The notes below the pieces were generated by a model, which worked only from the letters and a program-made list of their open reading frames with translations, was not told the DNA's origin and did no database searches. Positions 39,866-48,099 of a stretch of 64,000 nt of DNA are shown piece by piece. This DNA is from a bacterium (GTDB lineage: Bacteria > Auribacterota > Tritonobacteria > UBA1439). Within the stretch, counting starts at the first letter, position 1, and the number at the start of each line of letters is the position of its first letter. The stretch is taken from positions 1 through 64,000 of the forward strand of contig JAQUPF010000008.1 in assembly GCA_028716845.1 (NCBI GenBank). Reading direction: 5' to 3'. The position numbers were made by a program, and so were the translations under genes.

Positions 39866-41826
39866 CGCCCCGGCGCCCCCGCGCCGCCCGCCGGCGGCAG
39901 GAGCTCGTACAGGCAGACCGACCGGACCGCCCCGAGCCGCGCCGGCGGGACGGAGACGGCGCGCTCCACCCGGCCGGTCGAGAGATCGATGACGGCGGCG
40001 TTGAGGCCGCGGCGCGAACCCGAGACCCGCTCGCCGCCGACGAGGATCTCGCTCCTGTCCCCGCGGCCGTAGCCGGCGCAGCGGATCAGGATGTCCGCCG
40101 GGAGGGCGGCGTCGGCGCCGGGGATCGCCGTCCCGGCGCCGGCGGCGAGGCGCACCGGGGCGTAGCGGAACGTCATCCAGCCGCGCCAGCGGCCGTCGCG
40201 CCGCACGACCGCGTCGGCCGCCGCCCAGCCGAAGGTGGCGCCGGCGACGGCGCGGGTCTTCAGGCCGAGCGCCTGGAGAGAGTCGTACGCCTCGTCGCTC
40301 AGGATCGTCAGCCCCTCGTCCCGCACCGAGAGGAGCAGCATCCGGTCGGGGCCGAGCTCGAGGAGCTCGCGAACGAGCGGGTGCTCCTCCTCGATGACCG
40401 GCACCGCCCGCCAGCCCATCCGCTCGATGCGGGCGAGCGACGCCGGGTTCCGCTCGAGGGCGAACAGGTAGAGGCTGAACGGCCCCTCACGCTCGAGGGC
40501 GGGCGTGTACGGGTCCCAGGTCGGCGGCTCCCCCGCCCGGTACCGCTCGAGTCCCGCCGGCTCCCAGTGGTGGAGGACGCAGACGTCCTCGCCCGCGCGG
40601 GCCCGCTCGCCGAGGATCTTGTAGAGGAGCGCCTCCGTCCAGTGGTAGTTCGGCGACAGGATGATGCTCCGCGGCCGCACCGCGGCGATCACCCGGTCGG
40701 CGGCCCGGTCGTACTCGACCTTCTCGCGCAGGTCCTGGACGGGGAAGTTGTCGGCGAGGCACCAGGCGGCGAGTGCCGCGACCGCCGCGCAGGCGGGGAG
40801 GCGGAGGCGGCCGCGCGGGACCGCGAAGGCGATCGCCGCCGCGAGGGCCATCGTGGCCGGGACGAAATAGATCGGCTGCTCGATGTGCGGGCCGTTGATG
40901 TAGAGGGCGACTGTCGTGCCGTAGAGGAGGAGGAGGAACCAGCCCCAGACCCGGTCCCGCCTGAAAAGGGCGACGAAGCCGGCGGCGGCGAGGGCGATGC
41001 CGGCGAGGCCGATCTGGCCGGCGAGCGTCCGGGCGTAGACCGGGATGTAGACGGTCACCGCCTGCCGGAGCGTCGGCTCGAAGTAGTGGCGCCGGAACGG
41101 CCCGCCCGTCGCGAACCAGGCGAGCTCGCCGAATCCCCGCACCGCCCCCTCGCTGTATTCCGGCCCGCCGAGCGTCCGGAGGGGGAGGTAGAGGTACTGC
41201 GCCGCCGCCAGGATGATGATGAGGGCGACGGCGGCGAGCGCCCTCGGCTCGCGGACGATCCGCGCCTCCGTCGCGAGGACCAGCACGGCGAACGGGGGGA
41301 TGAGGACGATGACCATGAGGTGGTTGCCGAAGCTGACGGCGTAGAGGGCGCAGGCGAGGTAGAGCCACCGCCGGCGCCCGGTCTCCCGCCAGACGGCGAG
41401 GGCGCAGACCGTCGCGGCGAGGAGCATGAAGGCGAGCGTGTACACCTCGGCGATCGTGCAGGTGGACCAGAAGGTGAACGAGAAGGCGAAGACGAGGGAG
41501 GCGGCGAGCGCCGCGAGGGCGTCGCCCGAGAGCCGGGCGGTCAGGAGGCAGAGGAGGGCGACCGCGAGCGCCCCGAAGAGGGCTGACATGAGGTTGATCC
41601 GCCAGGCGAGCGTCCCCCACGGGAGGCGGGCGAAGAGGGCGTTGAGAAAGATGTAGGTCGGGAAGCCGGACGGATGCGGGAGGCCGAAGACGGCGCCGAT
41701 GAACTGAAACTTGGAGGTGTCCCCGTAGCCGCCGACGCCGGGGAGGAGGGTGCGGAGGTAAACCGCGAGGCTCGCGGCGAATGCGGCGAGCGCGGCCGCC
41801 CGCCGGGTCCATCGAGGGCTCATCAT
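39862..41826 (-). CDS. DUF2723 membrane protein with C-terminal ILEI-like domain
   Basis: A 654-residue protein. The N-terminal part has LLPGVGGYGDTSKFQFIGAVFGLPHPSGFPTYIFLNALF, the DUF2723 signature, and about ten membrane helices; the human relative TMEM260 is an O-mannosyltransferase. Residues after about 380 are soluble (RSIILSPNYHWTEALLYKIL). LLLSVRDEGLTILSDEAYDSLQALGLKTRAV near residue 500 resembles the interleukin-like EMT inducer (ILEI/FAM3) fold, which occurs in bacterial glycosyltransferase-linked proteins. GGGGAGG precedes the start; it lies 9 bp after the sulfatase-fold stop. Confidence 0.75.
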   Translation of the reverse strand: MMSPRWTRRAAALAAFAASLAVYLRTLLPGVGGYGDTSKFQFIGAVFGLPHPSGFPTYIFLNALFARLPWGTLAWRINLMSALFGALAVALLCLLTARLSGDALAALAASLVFAFSFTFWSTCTIAEVYTLAFMLLAATVCALAVWRETGRRRWLYLACALYAVSFGNHLMVIVLIPPFAVLVLATEARIVREPRALAAVALIIILAAAQYLYLPLRTLGGPEYSEGAVRGFGELAWFATGGPFRRHYFEPTLRQAVTVYIPVYARTLAGQIGLAGIALAAAGFVALFRRDRVWGWFLLLLYGTTVALYINGPHIEQPIYFVPATMALAAAIAFAVPRGRLRLPACAAVAALAAWCLADNFPVQDLREKVEYDRAADRVIAAVRPRSIILSPNYHWTEALLYKILGERARAGEDVCVLHHWEPAGLERYRAGEPPTWDPYTPALEREGPFSLYLFALERNPASLARIERMGWRAVPVIEEEHPLVRELLELGPDRMLLLSVRDEGLTILSDEAYDSLQALGLKTRAVAGATFGWAAADAVVRRDGRWRGWMTFRYAPVRLAAGAGTAIPGADAALPADILIRCAGYGRGDRSEILVGGERVSGSRRGLNAAVIDLSTGRVERAVSVPPARLGAVRSVCLYELLPPAGGAGAPGR

Positions 41827-41835
41827 GCGCCTCCC

Positions 41836-43266
41836 CTACTGCAGGTACCCGAGCGCCCGGAGCTGCCGCAGCGTCTCCTCGTCCGGCCTCGCCGTCTCGC
41901 GCCCGAGGCCGAGCCGCTCCCGGAGCGCCTCGTCCGCCGCCCGCCGGCGGTCGAGCTCCCCGGCGAGCGCCTCGAGGCGCGCGGGCTCGGCGCCGGCGAG
42001 GTTCTCCCGCTCGCCCGGATCCCGCGCGAGGTGGTAGAGCTCGGGGGGCGGCCCCCCCTCCGCGGCGGCCCGTATGAGCTTCCAGTCGGGCGTCCGCACG
42101 GCCTCGATGGTCCCGGTGCCGGCGAACGCCGGCCTCGTCGCTCCCTTCCCCACCCCGCGGATGAGCGGGACGAGGCTCTCCCCCTGGAGGTGCGGCGGGG
42201 GGGCGATGCCGGCCATCTCGAGCGCCGTCGGCAGGATGTCGATGAGCATCGCCTGCGCGGCGACGGCCTTCCCCGCCCGCGGGAGGCCGGGGAAGGCGAC
42301 GATGAGCGGGACCCTGATGATCTCATCGTAGAGCGCCTCCGGGTGGCCGATCGTGCCGTGCTCGAGGAACCCCTCGCCGTGATCGGAGGTGACGATGAGG
42401 ATCGTGTCCGCGTCGAGCCCCGCCGCCCGCGCCCGCTCCCAGAACCCGCGGAACCGCCGGTCGAACCGGCGCACGCCGGCGTCGTACGCCTCGACGAGGT
42501 ACCGGATACTTTCCGCGCAGGAGGGCATCTTCGGCCAGCGCTCCCGGAAGAACCGGTCCATCTCTTTCTTCAGCGGGGCGATCTTCCCCGGCGGGAACAG
42601 CCTGTAGAACTCGCGCGTCGTGCACCAGGCGAGGACCGCCTTCTCGAACTCCTCGTCGCTCAGGTCGAAGCGGCCGCTCATGATGCGCGCGGCGATCTCC
42701 TCGAGCGCCGGCTCGCCGGAGAAGTCGCGCGGCGAGGGGTGGTGGGTGTAGGGGAAGTGGACGTCGTAGGTGTGGTAGAAGAGGAAGAACGGCCGGCGGC
42801 GGCCGCGCATCCATCGGAGGGCGCGCCGGTCCTTCTCGTCGCCGCGGGTCTCGTCGTCGAAGAGATCAAAGCCCTGGTGGAAGCCGAACGCCGGCGACAT
42901 CCAGCCGCCGTCGGTGAACGCCGCCGTCTCGTAGCCGTTCGCCTTGAGAATCTCCGCCATCGTGAGGATTCGGTCCCCGAGCCGGTCCGTCTCCCGCCGC
43001 GCCTGGTGGACGCCCGGGTGGAGCGAGGTGAGCATGGAGGCGTGGGAGGGGATCGTCCAGGTCGCCTGGGCGATCGCGGTCTCGAAGCGCACCCCGTCGG
43101 CGGCGAGCGCGTCCAGAAACGGCGCGGCGCCGGCCCCGACCCGGTCGGCCCGGAGGGTATCGACCGAGACGAGGATGATGTTCGGACGGCGCCCGCCCCG
43201 CGCGAGGACCGCCCAGACGAGGACGGCGGCCGCGAGGCACGCCGCGAGGAGGATCGCTCTCTTCAT
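41836..43266 (-). CDS. Sulfatase-fold protein with Thr at the nucleophile position (paralogue 2)
   Basis: A 476-residue paralogue of the gene at 36928: N-terminal anchor MKRAILLAACLAAAVLVWAV, ILVSVDTLRADRVG, TIPSH (Thr71) at the nucleophile position, TSDHGEGFLEHG for the metal site and the same C-terminal LRALGYLQ. The DNA around both start codons is almost the same, so the pair comes from a fairly recent duplication. I chose ATG 43266 because it matches paralogue 1. It leads an operon with DUF2723 and a glycosyltransferase, which suggests modification of surface glycans or their lipid carriers. Confidence 0.8.
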   Translation of the reverse strand: MKRAILLAACLAAAVLVWAVLARGGRRPNIILVSVDTLRADRVGAGAAPFLDALAADGVRFETAIAQATWTIPSHASMLTSLHPGVHQARRETDRLGDRILTMAEILKANGYETAAFTDGGWMSPAFGFHQGFDLFDDETRGDEKDRRALRWMRGRRRPFFLFYHTYDVHFPYTHHPSPRDFSGEPALEEIAARIMSGRFDLSDEEFEKAVLAWCTTREFYRLFPPGKIAPLKKEMDRFFRERWPKMPSCAESIRYLVEAYDAGVRRFDRRFRGFWERARAAGLDADTILIVTSDHGEGFLEHGTIGHPEALYDEIIRVPLIVAFPGLPRAGKAVAAQAMLIDILPTALEMAGIAPPPHLQGESLVPLIRGVGKGATRPAFAGTGTIEAVRTPDWKLIRAAAEGGPPPELYHLARDPGERENLAGAEPARLEALAGELDRRRAADEALRERLGLGRETARPDEETLRQLRALGYLQ

Positions 43267-43282
43267 GGCGCGTATCGGGGGC

Positions 43283-43312
43283 ATTGTGCATGAATCCGGC
43301 GCGGCCTCGCAA
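43283..43312 (-). promoter_or_regulatory. Putative promoter of sulfatase-fold paralogue 2
   Basis: Reverse strand TTGCGA (43312-43307) and CACAAT (43288-43283), 18-bp spacing, aligned with the element before paralogue 1. No ribosome site lies between it and ATG 43266. Confidence 0.4.
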
Positions 43313-43377
43313 CGGTTTTGTTGGACACGTTTTCCTGGCAAGGCACGACAGGCCGTGTGCTACACTACGGCGGGCCG

Positions 43378-44190
43378 ATGACGACCTACTACGACGTCCT
43401 CCAGATCGATTGTGACGCGACGCGCGACGGCATCAAGTCCGCCTTCCGGCTGAAGGCGAAGGAGTGCCATCCCGACCTCCAGCCCCAGGAGCGGCGGGCG
43501 TGGGGCCACGCGCGGATGCACGAGATCCTGCGGGCCTACGAGGTCCTTATCGACGACCGGAAGCGGGCCGACTACGACCGCACCATCGGCCGCGCCGCCC
43601 TGCGGGCCTCGTCGCTCCGCGAGAGCCTGCGGAGGCGCCCGCACGAGACGGCCGCCTGCTGCCGGCTCATCTTCCTCGACCTGCTCAACGGGCGCGGCGC
43701 GGAGGCACTCGCCCTCTACGAGCGGATGCGGGCCGCCCGGCGGCCGTTCGATCTCGCCCCCCACATGGAGGACGGCGAGCGGCTCGACTGCGAGTTTCTC
43801 CTCGCGGAGGAGTACGAGCGGCAGGGGCGCGACGAGGCGGCGTTCCGGCACTATGCGCGCGTCCACGCCGACGACGCGGCGGTCCGCCACTTCGGCCACT
43901 TCAGGGAGGAGATCCTCCTGCGGCTGCGGAACCTCGTGGTCCGGCTCCTCAGGGAGGGCGGCAACCTCCCGCTCGCCCTCCGCGGCTTCGCCGATCCGCT
44001 CCGCGGGGAGCTGCCGCGGCGTGAGCGGGCGTTCCTCTACAAGAAGATCGCCGACTGCTTCCTGCGGATGGGCGAGGAGCGCCTCGCCCGGCTCAACCTC
44101 CTCGCCGCCCTCCTCCTCCACCCCGGTCTCGGCGGGACGAAGAAGCTCCGCGCCCGCCTCCGCTGGGGCCGCCCCGCCCTCACCGCCTGA
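43378..44190 (+). CDS. J-domain protein with helical C-terminal region
   Basis: A 270-residue protein opening TTYYDVLQIDCDATRDGIKSAFRLKAKECHPD (HPD at about 31-33) and AYEVLIDDRKRADYD, a complete J-domain. The remaining 195 residues are helical with TPR-like phrases (LLAEEYERQGRDEAAFRHYARV, KIADCFLRMGEERLARLNLLAALLLHP) but no zinc-finger or client-binding domain of DnaJ. It is a co-chaperone for an Hsp70 with a specific, unknown client. Divergent from the sulfatase-fold gene. Confidence 0.85.
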   Translation: MTTYYDVLQIDCDATRDGIKSAFRLKAKECHPDLQPQERRAWGHARMHEILRAYEVLIDDRKRADYDRTIGRAALRASSLRESLRRRPHETAACCRLIFLDLLNGRGAEALALYERMRAARRPFDLAPHMEDGERLDCEFLLAEEYERQGRDEAAFRHYARVHADDAAVRHFGHFREEILLRLRNLVVRLLREGGNLPLALRGFADPLRGELPRRERAFLYKKIADCFLRMGEERLARLNLLAALLLHPGLGGTKKLRARLRWGRPALTA

Positions 44191-44202
44191 CGCGCGACGC
44201 CT

Positions 44203-44402
44203 CCCGCGGCGGAACAATGCACTAAAAGCCACCGATCTCCACGGATCATGACGGATCGCCACGGATTGGATCGCAGCAGATTCAGGGTGCCTGCCGTGGC
44301 AGAAACACCATCCTCTTTGGACTTTGAACCTTCGACTTTCAACTGTGGTTTGATCCGTGATGATCAGTGATTATCCGTGGTGGATTTGTTCTTTGAGCCG
44401 AG
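44203..44402 (-). repeat. Dispersed intergenic repeat, copy R7
   Basis: Reverse-oriented, close to R5: CGGCGGAACAATGCACTAAA, TCTCCACGGATCATGACGGA, CAGATTCAGGGTGCCTGCCG and TTTCGACTTTCAACTGTGGT, with a few substitutions. It fills the gap between the J-domain gene and nifS. Confidence 0.8.
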
Positions 44403-44405
44403 GGG

Positions 44406-45572
44406 CTACTTCGCCGGGCCGCGGCCGAACGGGCTGATGGCCCGGAGCTCGCGGATGATGGGAGGGACGCGCTCGATGGCGAAGTCGATCTCCTCGTCCG
44501 TGGTGTAGCGGCTCAGGCTGAACCGGACGGAGCCGTGGGCGGCGGTGTACGGGACGCCCATCGCGCGGAGGACGTGGGACGGCTCGAGCGAGCCGGAGGT
44601 GCAGGCGGAACCGGAGGAGGCGCAGATGCCGAGCTCGTTGAGGCGGAGGAGGATCGCCTCCCCCTCGACGTACTCGAACGAGATGTTCGCCGTGTTCGGG
44701 AGCCGGCGCGCGGGATGCCCGTTCAGGCGGGTGTCGGGGGCGCGGGAGAGGAGTTCCCGCTCGAGCCGGTCGCGGAGCGCCTTTACCCTCGTCCGCTCCT
44801 CCTCCATCGTCCGCGCGGCGAGCTCGCAGGCCGCGCCGAGGCCGACGATGGAGGCGACGTTCTCGGTGCCGCCGCGGCGGCCCATCTCCTGGTGGCCGCC
44901 GACGATGAGCGGGTTGAACTTCGTCCCCTTCCGGATGTAGAGGGCGCCGACCCCCTTCGGGGCATGGAGCTTGTGGCCGGAGAGGGCGAGGTAGTCGATC
45001 ACGCTCCGGCGCATGTCGATCGGGACCTTCCCGACCGCCTGGACGGCGTCGGTGTGGAAGGCGCAGCCGCAGGCCTTCGCGATCGCCGCCACCTCCTCGA
45101 CGGGAAAGACGACGCCGGTCTCGTTGTTCGCGTACATCACCGAGACGACGCCGGTGCAGTCGCGGACGGCGGCGCGCACCTCGTCGGGGTCGAGCATCCC
45201 CTCCGCGTCCACCCCCAGCCAGAAGACGCGGCGCCCCTCCCGCTCGAGCTGCTTGCCGAGGGCGAGGACCGCCGGGTGTTCGACGCGCGTCGTGACGACG
45301 TGGGCCCGCGTCGGGTCTGCCTTGAGGGCCGAGAGGATGGCGGTGTTGTCGCCCTCCGTCCCGGAGCCCGTGAAGATGATCTCCTCCGCATCGGCGCCGA
45401 TGAGGGCCGCCACCTGCCCGCGGGCGCGATCGATGTGCCGCCGCACCCCGCCGCCGAAGGAGTGCATGCTCGACGGGTTGCCATAGGAGTCGCCGAGGAA
45501 CGGCAGCATCGCCTCGAGCACCTCCGGCGCGATGCGCGTGGTGGCGTTGTTGTCGAGGTAGACGGTCCTCAC
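44406..45572 (-). CDS. nifS: Cysteine desulfurase NifS/IscS
   Basis: A 388-residue class V aminotransferase-fold desulfurase: YLDNNATTRIAPEV at the start, the PLP lysine Lys201 in LSGHKLHAPKGVGALYIRKG and the persulfide cysteine Cys324 in ASSGSACTSGSLEPSHVLRAMG. The SSGSAC(T)SG loop and its length are those of the NifS/IscS group. It takes sulfur from cysteine for Fe-S clusters on NifU, whose gene overlaps it by 4 bp. Confidence 0.95.
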   Translation of the reverse strand: MRTVYLDNNATTRIAPEVLEAMLPFLGDSYGNPSSMHSFGGGVRRHIDRARGQVAALIGADAEEIIFTGSGTEGDNTAILSALKADPTRAHVVTTRVEHPAVLALGKQLEREGRRVFWLGVDAEGMLDPDEVRAAVRDCTGVVSVMYANNETGVVFPVEEVAAIAKACGCAFHTDAVQAVGKVPIDMRRSVIDYLALSGHKLHAPKGVGALYIRKGTKFNPLIVGGHQEMGRRGGTENVASIVGLGAACELAARTMEEERTRVKALRDRLERELLSRAPDTRLNGHPARRLPNTANISFEYVEGEAILLRLNELGICASSGSACTSGSLEPSHVLRAMGVPYTAAHGSVRFSLSRYTTDEEIDFAIERVPPIIRELRAISPFGRGPAK

Positions 45573-46414
45573 CCCTGGACCTCCTCCACGGTGATCTCCG
45601 GCGAGACGAACTCGCGGAGCTTCCGCTCCACGACCGAGGCGACCGTCACGCCGGAGGCAGGGCAGCCGGCGCAGGCGCCGCGGAACGCCACCTGGACCGT
45701 GTTCCCGACGACGTCGATGAGCTCGATGTCGCCGCCGTCCAGGCGGAGCGCCGGCTTGATTTCCTTCTCGATCGTCTCCTGGATGCGGCCGATCTTCTGG
45801 ATGTTCGTCATCGGCCGCGCCGCCGGTCCGGGCCGGGTCTCCTTCTCCAGCTCCTTCCGCCGGACCTCGTCGATGATCTCCTGGATCTCCGGCACGCAGC
45901 CGCCGCAGCCGCCGCCCGCCTTGCAGTAGTGGGTGACCTCCTCCGGCGTCGTGAGGCGGTTCTCGCGGACGACCCGGGCGATCTGCGCGTCGGTCACGCC
46001 GAAACAGGTGCAGACGATCCTCCCCTCCTCGGCCGGCACCGGCTTCTCGCCGCGCAGGTTGGCGAGCGCCGCCTCGAGCGCCTCCCGCCCCATCACGGAG
46101 CAGTGCATCTTCTCCTTCGGGAGGCCGCCGAGGTGGCGGGCGATGTCGTCGTTCGTGACCCGGCCGGCCTCCTCGACGGTCATCCCCTTGATGATCTCGG
46201 TGAGGGCGGAGGCGGAGGCGATGGCGCTCGCGCAGCCGAACGTCTGGAACTTCGCGTCGGCGACCCGGCCGTCGGGGTCGATCTTGAGGTAGAGCTTGAG
46301 GGCGTCGCCGCAGGCGATGTTGCCGACCTCGCCGACGGCGTCGGCGCCGGGTATCTCACCCACGTTCCGCGGGTGGAGGAAATGGTCCATGACCTTCTCG
46401 CTGTAGTCCCACAT
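45569..46414 (-). CDS. nifU: NifU, three-domain Fe-S scaffold
   Basis: A 281-residue full-length NifU. The IscU-like part has Cys35 (NIACGD), Cys61 (FGCASAIASAS) and the later KMHCSVMG cysteine; the central [2Fe-2S] BFD-type part has IVCTCFG and YCKAGGGCGGC; the Nfu domain ends in ACAGCPAS (CxxC). It assembles clusters with sulfur from NifS and gives them to client proteins. This NifU-NifS pair serves general or oxygen-sensitive Fe-S assembly in many anaerobes without nitrogenase, which fits the Fe-S genes in the first 13 kb. Confidence 0.95.
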   Translation of the reverse strand: MWDYSEKVMDHFLHPRNVGEIPGADAVGEVGNIACGDALKLYLKIDPDGRVADAKFQTFGCASAIASASALTEIIKGMTVEEAGRVTNDDIARHLGGLPKEKMHCSVMGREALEAALANLRGEKPVPAEEGRIVCTCFGVTDAQIARVVRENRLTTPEEVTHYCKAGGGCGGCVPEIQEIIDEVRRKELEKETRPGPAARPMTNIQKIGRIQETIEKEIKPALRLDGGDIELIDVVGNTVQVAFRGACAGCPASGVTVASVVERKLREFVSPEITVEEVQG

Positions 46415-46430
46415 GGGGCGTCCTCCCGTC

Positions 46431-46448
46431 GGGCCGGCACGCCGGCCC
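46431..46448 (-). promoter_or_regulatory. Hairpin in the nifU leader
   Basis: GGGCCGGC and GCCGGCCC form an 8-bp stem with a 2-base centre, 17 bp before the nifU start and just upstream of its GGGAGGA ribosome site. It could influence translation or be a regulator site. Confidence 0.4.
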
Positions 46449-46456
46449 TTTGCTCC

Positions 46457-46487
46457 ATTATAGTATATCGCCGGTCAACCCCGGCAA
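46457..46487 (-). promoter_or_regulatory. Possible nifU-nifS promoter
   Basis: Reverse strand TATAAT (46462-46457) with TTGCCG at 19 bp (46487-46482). TTGACC is also present but too close (10 bp). The -10 is convincing, the -35 is not. Confidence 0.4.
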
Positions 46488-46493
46488 CGAATC

Positions 46494-46775
46494 AATCTCC
46501 CCTCCGCGGCGCAACGAACCAATCCGCCGCGGATGTTCACTGATCATCACGGATCAAACCACAGTCGAAAGTCGAAAGTTCAAAGTCCAAAGAGGATGGT
46601 GTTTCTGCCGCGGATTACCGTAGATTCATGATGCGCCTGTTGCGGATGAATCCCTATTCCTTTTAATTTTCTCCTTTCAACTTTGAACTTTGAACTTTCA
46701 ACTGTTTTTGGATCCGTGAAAATCCGTTCATGATCCGTTTCAATCCGTGGCTTTTAGTGCATTGTCCCGCCGCGG
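46494..46775 (+). repeat. Dispersed intergenic repeat, copy R8
   Basis: Begins like R1 (GGATGTTCACTGATCATCAC, CCACAGTCGAAAGTCGAAAG, AGGATGGTGTTTCTGCCGCG) then diverges into an AT-rich stretch (ATTCCTTTTAATTTTCTCCT) and TTTGAACTTTGAACTTTCAA, ending with CAATCCGTGGCTTTTAGTGC. The AT-rich insert is the least GC-rich sequence of the window. Confidence 0.75.
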
Positions 46776-46800
46776 CCCCCGCAGGATGCGGTCGGCGGGA

Positions 46801-48099
46801 TTACGGCGCGACGGCGACCGCCGCGGCCTCGATGAAGCCGGGGATGACCGCCCCTCCCCTCGTGAGCGCCGCCGTGAAGGTGTACGAGCGGCCGGCGGCC
46901 GAGTCCGGGACCGCGGGAATCGAGAAGAGGAGGGCGGAGACGGGCCGGTCGATGCCGGACGGGGCCGAGGCGACGGGGACGAGGCCCGGGATGAGGATGC
47001 CGGGCCGCCCGAGGTCGAATGAATAGACGCCGTCCGTCCCGCTCAGGAAGCCCCATGCGGTGAAGCCCCCCGCCGGCGGCATCACCGACGCCCGCACCTC
47101 GAACGGCACTCCGGCGGCCGGGGACGGGTCCGACGCCTCGATACGGAGGAGCGGGCCGTGCTTCATGACGCGGCGCACGCCGGCGGCGAGGGCGGTGCCG
47201 TCCGGCAGCGGCAGGAGGGCGTAGATGTTCCCGAGGCCGGAGAGGTCCGCGGCGAGGCGCCAGGCCGTTTCACCCGGCGGCAGCGCGTGGATTGCGCCGT
47301 CGCAGCTGCTCCCGGCGAAGATCGTGCCGTCCTCCCCCTCGGCGAAGGCAAACACCGCCCACGAGCGCGCGCCGAGGAGCCCCATCGAGAGCCAGGTCTC
47401 CCCGCCGTCGTCCGAGCGGTGCACCATCCCGTCGCACCCGGCGTAGAGGGCGCCGTCCGCCGTCTCGAGGAGGGTGTAGACATAGGCGGCGCCGGCGGGG
47501 CCGCCCGTCGGCAGCCAGGTCACGCCGCCGTCGTCAGAACGGTACACGCGGTCGTCCGCCCCGGCATAGAGCGTGCCGTCCGCGCCCTCGAGGAGACAGT
47601 AGATGAAGCGGGCGCCGGCGATCTCCCCTCCCCGCTCCCAGGTCATGCCGCCGTCCGAGGATTTGTAGATCATCCCGTTCGGACCCGTCCCTGCGTGGAT
47701 CGCGCCGCCGGCCTCGATGAGCGTCTTGACCTCCGCGGCGTCGGGAAAACAGGCCGACTCCTGCCAGGTCTCCCCGCCGTCGGCCGTCATGAAGACCGCT
47801 CCGTTCGGCGCCGTCCCCGCGTAGATCGCGCCGTCGGACTCGAGGAGCGCGAGGACGTGGGATGCGCCGTCGATCTCGGCCGTCCGCGTCCAGGTCATGC
47901 CGCCGTCGGCCGTCGCGAAGACGGCGCCGGTGGGGCAGGTGGCGGCGTAGACGGCGCCGTCCGCCGCCCGGATGAGACGGAAGACGTCCTCGACACCGCC
48001 GAGGGGGGCGGTCGGCGCCCATCCCCAGGTCGCGGCGAGGGAGGGGGAGGCGGCCTGGAGAAGGACGGCGGCGGCAAGCGACGCGGCGAGCCGGCTCAT
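46801..48099 (-). CDS. Secreted BNR/YCF48-like beta-propeller protein
   Basis: A 432-residue exported protein: signal peptide MSRLAASLAAAVLLQAASPS, then seven-fold-like repeats each with an Asp-box (TADGGMTWTRT, TADGGETWQES, SSDGGMTWERG, SDDGGVTWLPT, SDDGGETWLSM), the pattern of BNR/sortilin/YCF48 propellers. A C-terminal beta-sandwich (FEVRASVMPPAGGFTAWGFL onward) follows from about residue 330. Sialidase catalytic arginines are not evident, so a binding or structural role is likelier. It overlaps the end of the next upstream gene by 4 bp. Confidence 0.75.
   Translation of the reverse strand: MSRLAASLAAAVLLQAASPSLAATWGWAPTAPLGGVEDVFRLIRAADGAVYAATCPTGAVFATADGGMTWTRTAEIDGASHVLALLESDGAIYAGTAPNGAVFMTADGGETWQESACFPDAAEVKTLIEAGGAIHAGTGPNGMIYKSSDGGMTWERGGEIAGARFIYCLLEGADGTLYAGADDRVYRSDDGGVTWLPTGGPAGAAYVYTLLETADGALYAGCDGMVHRSDDGGETWLSMGLLGARSWAVFAFAEGEDGTIFAGSSCDGAIHALPPGETAWRLAADLSGLGNIYALLPLPDGTALAAGVRRVMKHGPLLRIEASDPSPAAGVPFEVRASVMPPAGGFTAWGFLSGTDGVYSFDLGRPGILIPGLVPVASAPSGIDRPVSALLFSIPAVPDSAAGRSYTFTAALTRGGAVIPGFIEAAAVAVAP

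Noticed and set aside
46471-46485. Sixth copy of the GGGTTGACCCC boundary motif
   Set aside because: Only GGGGTTGACC is present on the reverse strand and the flanking TAATA/GAA part is missing; chance similarity cannot be excluded.
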